Assembly (NCBI GenBank): GCA_965613685.1
Contig: OZ277031.1
Location: 682,001 to 746,000 of the forward strand
Source of the DNA: Methylotenera oryzisoli_B
GTDB taxonomy: Bacteria > Pseudomonadota > Gammaproteobacteria > Burkholderiales > Methylophilaceae
Direction: 5' to 3'
Length of the DNA stretch: 64,000 bases
Shown: one piece after another, positions 60,897 to 64,000 of the stretch
How positions within the stretch are numbered: position 1 is the stretch's first letter
Layout of the letters: the number at the start of each line of letters is the position of its first letter
The notes under the pieces: generated by a model
What the model was told of the DNA's origin: nothing
Seen by the model: the letters and a program-made list of their open reading frames with translations, nothing else
Databases searched by the model: none
Made by a program: the position numbers and the translations under genes

Positions 60897-62432
60897 CTAG
60901 CGCCTTTTCTGTTGCAGGCTATCCAATTCTCGACTGGTATCGCCGTAGCCGGTTTGGCAAAGCAGGGCCTGTTCTATGTAGCGGCTGACGGCTTGGCGCA
61001 GACTGCTGACCAGCGGCGCATCGGTAAAAATTTGCGGGAATTTAAAGCCCAGCCAAGCGTACAAGCTAAGGTTGTGGCTAAGCAATTCGGCCTCAGCCAG
61101 GTGCTTGGCATGGTGGTTTGTTAGCCAGTTAGGTGCGCTGGGTAACGCGCGGGTTTTCGATTGAGCCACGCTTTTTAAGCACAACAGGAAGTAGTCTTTT
61201 TCAAAGGGCACGTTCAGTGCGATCGGTGCGCAGGCAAACAGGTATTTATCTTTCAGTGCCATGTCGGGCGCATGGCTGTCGACCAATTGTGCCTGCGTGA
61301 GTTGCTGATCCATGCCGCCTAAGACAAATAGGGGCTGGTGTATGCCTAATCTGTCACGTTGGTATGTTAAGACTTCGGCTATGCTGCGGGTGGGTATCTG
61401 CGCTGCGCTGCGCTCAATGGCTTGGAAAGCGATGGCTATGGGTAGCTTGTCCAAATGCACGGTGTCATCGGTACCCAGCATGTGAGCAATGTGTATCAGC
61501 TCATCGTCTTCTAAGGTGGTGACGTAGCCGTGATCGTATATGCCGTAGCGGCCAGCTCGACCGGCTATTTGCCGCACTTCGGTGGCATTTAAGGGACGCG
61601 ATGCGACGCCATCAAATTTATGGATGTGGCTAAAAATGATGCGGCGTATGGGTAGATTCAGCCCCATGCCTATGGCGTCGGTGGCGACCAAAATATCGGC
61701 TGCACCCGAGCAGAAACGCTCGGCCTCGGTCCGCCGCACCTCCGGTGACAGGGCGCCGTATATCGTGGCAACGCGGTAACCCCATAGGCGAAAGCGCGCG
61801 CTGTAGGTCAATACATCCTTACGGCTAAAGGCAATCACGGCATCGCCTTTTTCTAGGCGAGTTTTTAAGGTTTGTTTCTTGTAGCGTGGCCCACACAGCC
61901 CATTTTCTTCCAATATGAGTGGCGTCTTGCGCTCAAGGATGCTGATTTGATGGCTTTCCTGCAGGGCCTGGATAACGCCTAGGCAGGCTTGGGTCACCGC
62001 GGTAGAGCCGCACACATACACTTGCTCGGCCGGCACCCCCACTAAGGCGGCGGTCCACGCGCTGCCGCGATCCGGGTCTTGCAGCATCTGAATTTCGTCT
62101 ATGACCGCCACCGCCACTTTTTTGTTGGGGTTCATCATTTCTATGGTGGAGGCAGTGTGCTTGGCGCCAGGCATGAGCACGCGTTCTTCACCGGTGATTA
62201 AATTGCAAGGCACGCCTGCGGCCACCAATCGATCGCGAATTTCCATGGCCAATAAGCGTAAAGGGGCGAGGTAGACACCGGACTGGGCTTGCTGTAACGC
62301 CAATAATGCCTGGTGTGTTTTGCCGGAATTGGTTGGCCCTAAATAGAAGTGATGGTGGCGTTTAATGCGCCTGGCATGGGGGAAGCTGGCCAGGTAGGAA
62401 TTTTCCGCTAGGGCTGGATTTAATGCATGCAT
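60897..62432 (-). CDS. SUV3-like RNA helicase
   Basis: A 511-residue superfamily 2 helicase resembling mitochondrial SUV3, the RNA helicase of the mitochondrial degradosome. Motif I is YLGPTNSGKTHQALLAL, motif Ia is YLAPLRLLAMEI, the Walker B box is AVIDEIQMLQDPDRGSAW, motif III is CGSTAVTQACL and motif VI is RQIAGRAGRYG. ITGEERVLMPGAKHTASTIE is also shared with SUV3. The C-terminal region is family-like. Bacterial SUV3 homologues are poorly studied. It is convergent with the beta-CASP/HTH side and divergent from mutL. Confidence 0.88.
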   Translation of the reverse strand: MHALNPALAENSYLASFPHARRIKRHHHFYLGPTNSGKTHQALLALQQAQSGVYLAPLRLLAMEIRDRLVAAGVPCNLITGEERVLMPGAKHTASTIEMMNPNKKVAVAVIDEIQMLQDPDRGSAWTAALVGVPAEQVYVCGSTAVTQACLGVIQALQESHQISILERKTPLILEENGLCGPRYKKQTLKTRLEKGDAVIAFSRKDVLTYSARFRLWGYRVATIYGALSPEVRRTEAERFCSGAADILVATDAIGMGLNLPIRRIIFSHIHKFDGVASRPLNATEVRQIAGRAGRYGIYDHGYVTTLEDDELIHIAHMLGTDDTVHLDKLPIAIAFQAIERSAAQIPTRSIAEVLTYQRDRLGIHQPLFVLGGMDQQLTQAQLVDSHAPDMALKDKYLFACAPIALNVPFEKDYFLLCLKSVAQSKTRALPSAPNWLTNHHAKHLAEAELLSHNLSLYAWLGFKFPQIFTDAPLVSSLRQAVSRYIEQALLCQTGYGDTSRELDSLQQKRR

Positions 62433-62475
62433 AGGCTAAAGAATTTAGCTTAAAACAGGTAAAATAGCCACCACT

Positions 62476-64000
62476 ATGCGCATTCGACTGTTACCCGATC
62501 AATTGATTAGCCAAATCGCCGCTGGCGAAGTGGTGGAGCGGCCGGCCTCGGCTTTAAAGGAATTGCTGGAGAACAGCTTGGATGCAGTCAGTAGCGATAT
62601 CCAAGTGGCCTTGTTAGAGGGTGGCGTCAAACAAATGCGCGTCATGGACAACGGCTTGGGCATAGCCGAAGACGACTTGGCCATGGCCTTGACCCGTCAC
62701 GCCACCAGTAAGATTGCCAGCCTAGACGATTTGGAAGCGGTCGCCAGTTTGGGTTTCCGCGGCGAAGCCTTGGCCAGCATAGCGTCGGTGTCACGCACGC
62801 ACATTGTCAGCCGCCGTGCCGATGCGGGCCATGCTTGGCGCATCCAATCCGATGGCAGCCAAATTTCATCCATAGCACCGGCCGCCCTAGACGCTGGCAC
62901 GGTGATAGAAGTGAACGATTTGTATTTCAATACGCCGGCGCGCCGTAAGTTTTTAAAAACCGAGGGCACCGAGTTTGCCCATTGTGAAGCCGCATTTAAT
63001 CGCATTGCGCTATCGCGCCCGGACGTGAGTTTTATGTTGCAGCATAACGGCAGGGCCTTATGCCGCTACCCGGCGAGCGAACCGACTAAGCGTTTTGGCG
63101 ATATTTTAGGCGCCACCTTTAGTGCAGAATCGATTGCTATTGATGAATCGGCAGCGGGCCTGCGTCTATGGGGCGTCACGGCTAAACCGACCTTTAATCG
63201 GCATAAAAGCGATTGCCAATACGTCTACGTCAACGGCCGCTTTGTGCGCGATAAACTCATTAGCCACGCCATACGCCAAGCCTACCAAGACGTGTTGCAC
63301 CACGATAGGCACCCGGCATTTGTCTTGTTTGTCGAGTTGGACGCCAGTTTGGTTGACGTCAATGTGCACCCAAGTAAAACCGAAGTGCGTTTTAGAGACA
63401 GCCAAGCGCTACACCGTTTTATTTTTCACGCCTTGCACAAAGCCTTGGCCAGCCCAACCGGGGTGTCCAATGCGGCTAGCGCTACCCAGGCTGCATACAA
63501 CCCATTTTCGTCTGCCAGCACTAGGCCATATCCTATTGAGCAAACGCAGATTGATTTAAGCCTGCAGCAAACGCCGGATTTTTATGGGCGTTTATTTGGC
63601 GCCAAAGAACAGCCAATGAACAACGCAAGTGCTGCCCTGCAAGCCAATAGGGACGGGCATGCTGGCGATGCTGCCACAGACGAGCGCGCACACGATGCGC
63701 ACCCGCTTGGTTTTGCCGTGGCGCAAATTCACGGCATTTATGTTTTGGCGCAAAATGCCTTGGGTTTGGTGGTGGTGGACATGCACGCGGCGCACGAGCG
63801 CATTATGTACGAACGGCTAAAAAACGCATTGGATCAGCAGGCCGTGGCCATGCAGCCTTTGCTGATACCCGTCAGTTTTAGCGCAGATAAATTGGAGGTG
63901 GCGACCGTGCAAGAAGCCTTGGCTAGCCTTGATGGCGAGTTGCAGCAATTGGGCTTTGATTTAGCGGTGCTGTCGCCCACCACTTTGGTGGTGCGCGCTG
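62476..64000 (+). CDS. mutL: DNA mismatch repair protein MutL (partial, 3' end outside window)
   Basis: A GHKL ATPase that couples mismatch recognition by MutS to strand incision. Starting at ATG 62476, 508 codons are present without a stop. N-terminal motifs are RLLPDQLISQIAAGEVVERP, KELLENSLDA with the metal-binding Asn, VMDNGLGI, TRHATSKI and LGFRGEALASIASVS; YVNGRFVRDKLI and VDVNVHPSKTEVRF follow. The C-terminal dimerisation domain begins near FAVAQIHGIYVLAQN and is cut by the window edge. It starts 43 bases from the divergent SUV3-like helicase gene. Confidence 0.95.
   Translation, partial: MRIRLLPDQLISQIAAGEVVERPASALKELLENSLDAVSSDIQVALLEGGVKQMRVMDNGLGIAEDDLAMALTRHATSKIASLDDLEAVASLGFRGEALASIASVSRTHIVSRRADAGHAWRIQSDGSQISSIAPAALDAGTVIEVNDLYFNTPARRKFLKTEGTEFAHCEAAFNRIALSRPDVSFMLQHNGRALCRYPASEPTKRFGDILGATFSAESIAIDESAAGLRLWGVTAKPTFNRHKSDCQYVYVNGRFVRDKLISHAIRQAYQDVLHHDRHPAFVLFVELDASLVDVNVHPSKTEVRFRDSQALHRFIFHALHKALASPTGVSNAASATQAAYNPFSSASTRPYPIEQTQIDLSLQQTPDFYGRLFGAKEQPMNNASAALQANRDGHAGDAATDERAHDAHPLGFAVAQIHGIYVLAQNALGLVVVDMHAAHERIMYERLKNALDQQAVAMQPLLIPVSFSADKLEVATVQEALASLDGELQQLGFDLAVLSPTTLVVRA

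Overview
The window looks like chromosomal DNA of a betaproteobacterium. The order Nitrosomonadales (Gallionellaceae or Methylophilaceae-like) is my best guess, from protein family flavour and gene neighbourhoods such as rne/rluC/HAD phosphatase/Rieske/sppA, mltD-gloB-yafS-rnhA-dnaQ and queG-tsaE-amiC-mutL. I cannot confirm this without a search. Coding density is high, there is no prophage, CRISPR array, rRNA operon or complete IS, and there is one tRNA gene (Arg, anticodon CCT).

Layout. 1-17.9 kb: housekeeping genes (partial mltD, gloB, yafS-like, rnhA, dnaQ, rfbB, queD, rsgA, M48 peptidase, orn, glgA, crcB, rne, rluC, HAD, Rieske, sppA, pgi). 16.2-25.9 kb: a glycogen/maltodextrin block with glgB-pgi on the minus strand and glgC, GH57, malQ and ROK glucokinase on the plus strand; glgA lies separately at 8 kb. 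26-28.7 kb: an isolated GAF-GspE/PilB-type ATPase and tRNA-Arg. 28.8-36.9 kb: a Calvin-cycle cluster, cbbR divergent from cbbL-cbbS-cbbX-cbbF, then cbbP-cbbA-tpiA, with two copies of a ~172-bp MITE-like element bracketing the cbbP-cbbA-tpiA part. 37-48.9 kb: TauE-type permease, uup, rep, rbgA, a methyltransferase, dhaK/dhaL, a NarX-like two-component pair and a DMT exporter. 49-57.6 kb: argD-argF-argG, a SpoU methyltransferase, hslO, DUF3301, amt, queG and tsaE. 57.6-64 kb: amiC, then a three-gene block (beta-CASP metallo-hydrolase, stand-alone LuxR-type HTH, SUV3-like RNA helicase) lying between amiC and mutL. mutL runs off the window.

How the parts fit. The cbb genes encode red-type (form IC) Rubisco, its activase CbbX, phosphoribulokinase, FBPase, class II aldolase and TIM, so CO2 can be taken to triose and hexose phosphate. 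Pgi, GlgC, GlgA and GlgB would store it as glycogen, and MalQ, a GH57 enzyme and glucokinase would recover it. A perfect FNR-type box upstream of glgC suggests that storage responds to oxygen.

The most notable observations are: a single-base frameshift near the 3' end of cbbL that opens one reading frame through cbbL and cbbS; the paired MITE-like elements, whose hairpin shows a compensatory base change; two perfect TTGAT-N4-ATCAA boxes (glgC and the HTH gene in the amiC-mutL block); a near-consensus sigma-54 promoter before amt; and the RNA-processing-like block between amiC and mutL. Start codons are given where sequence supports a choice, and several glycogen genes seem to start with TTG.
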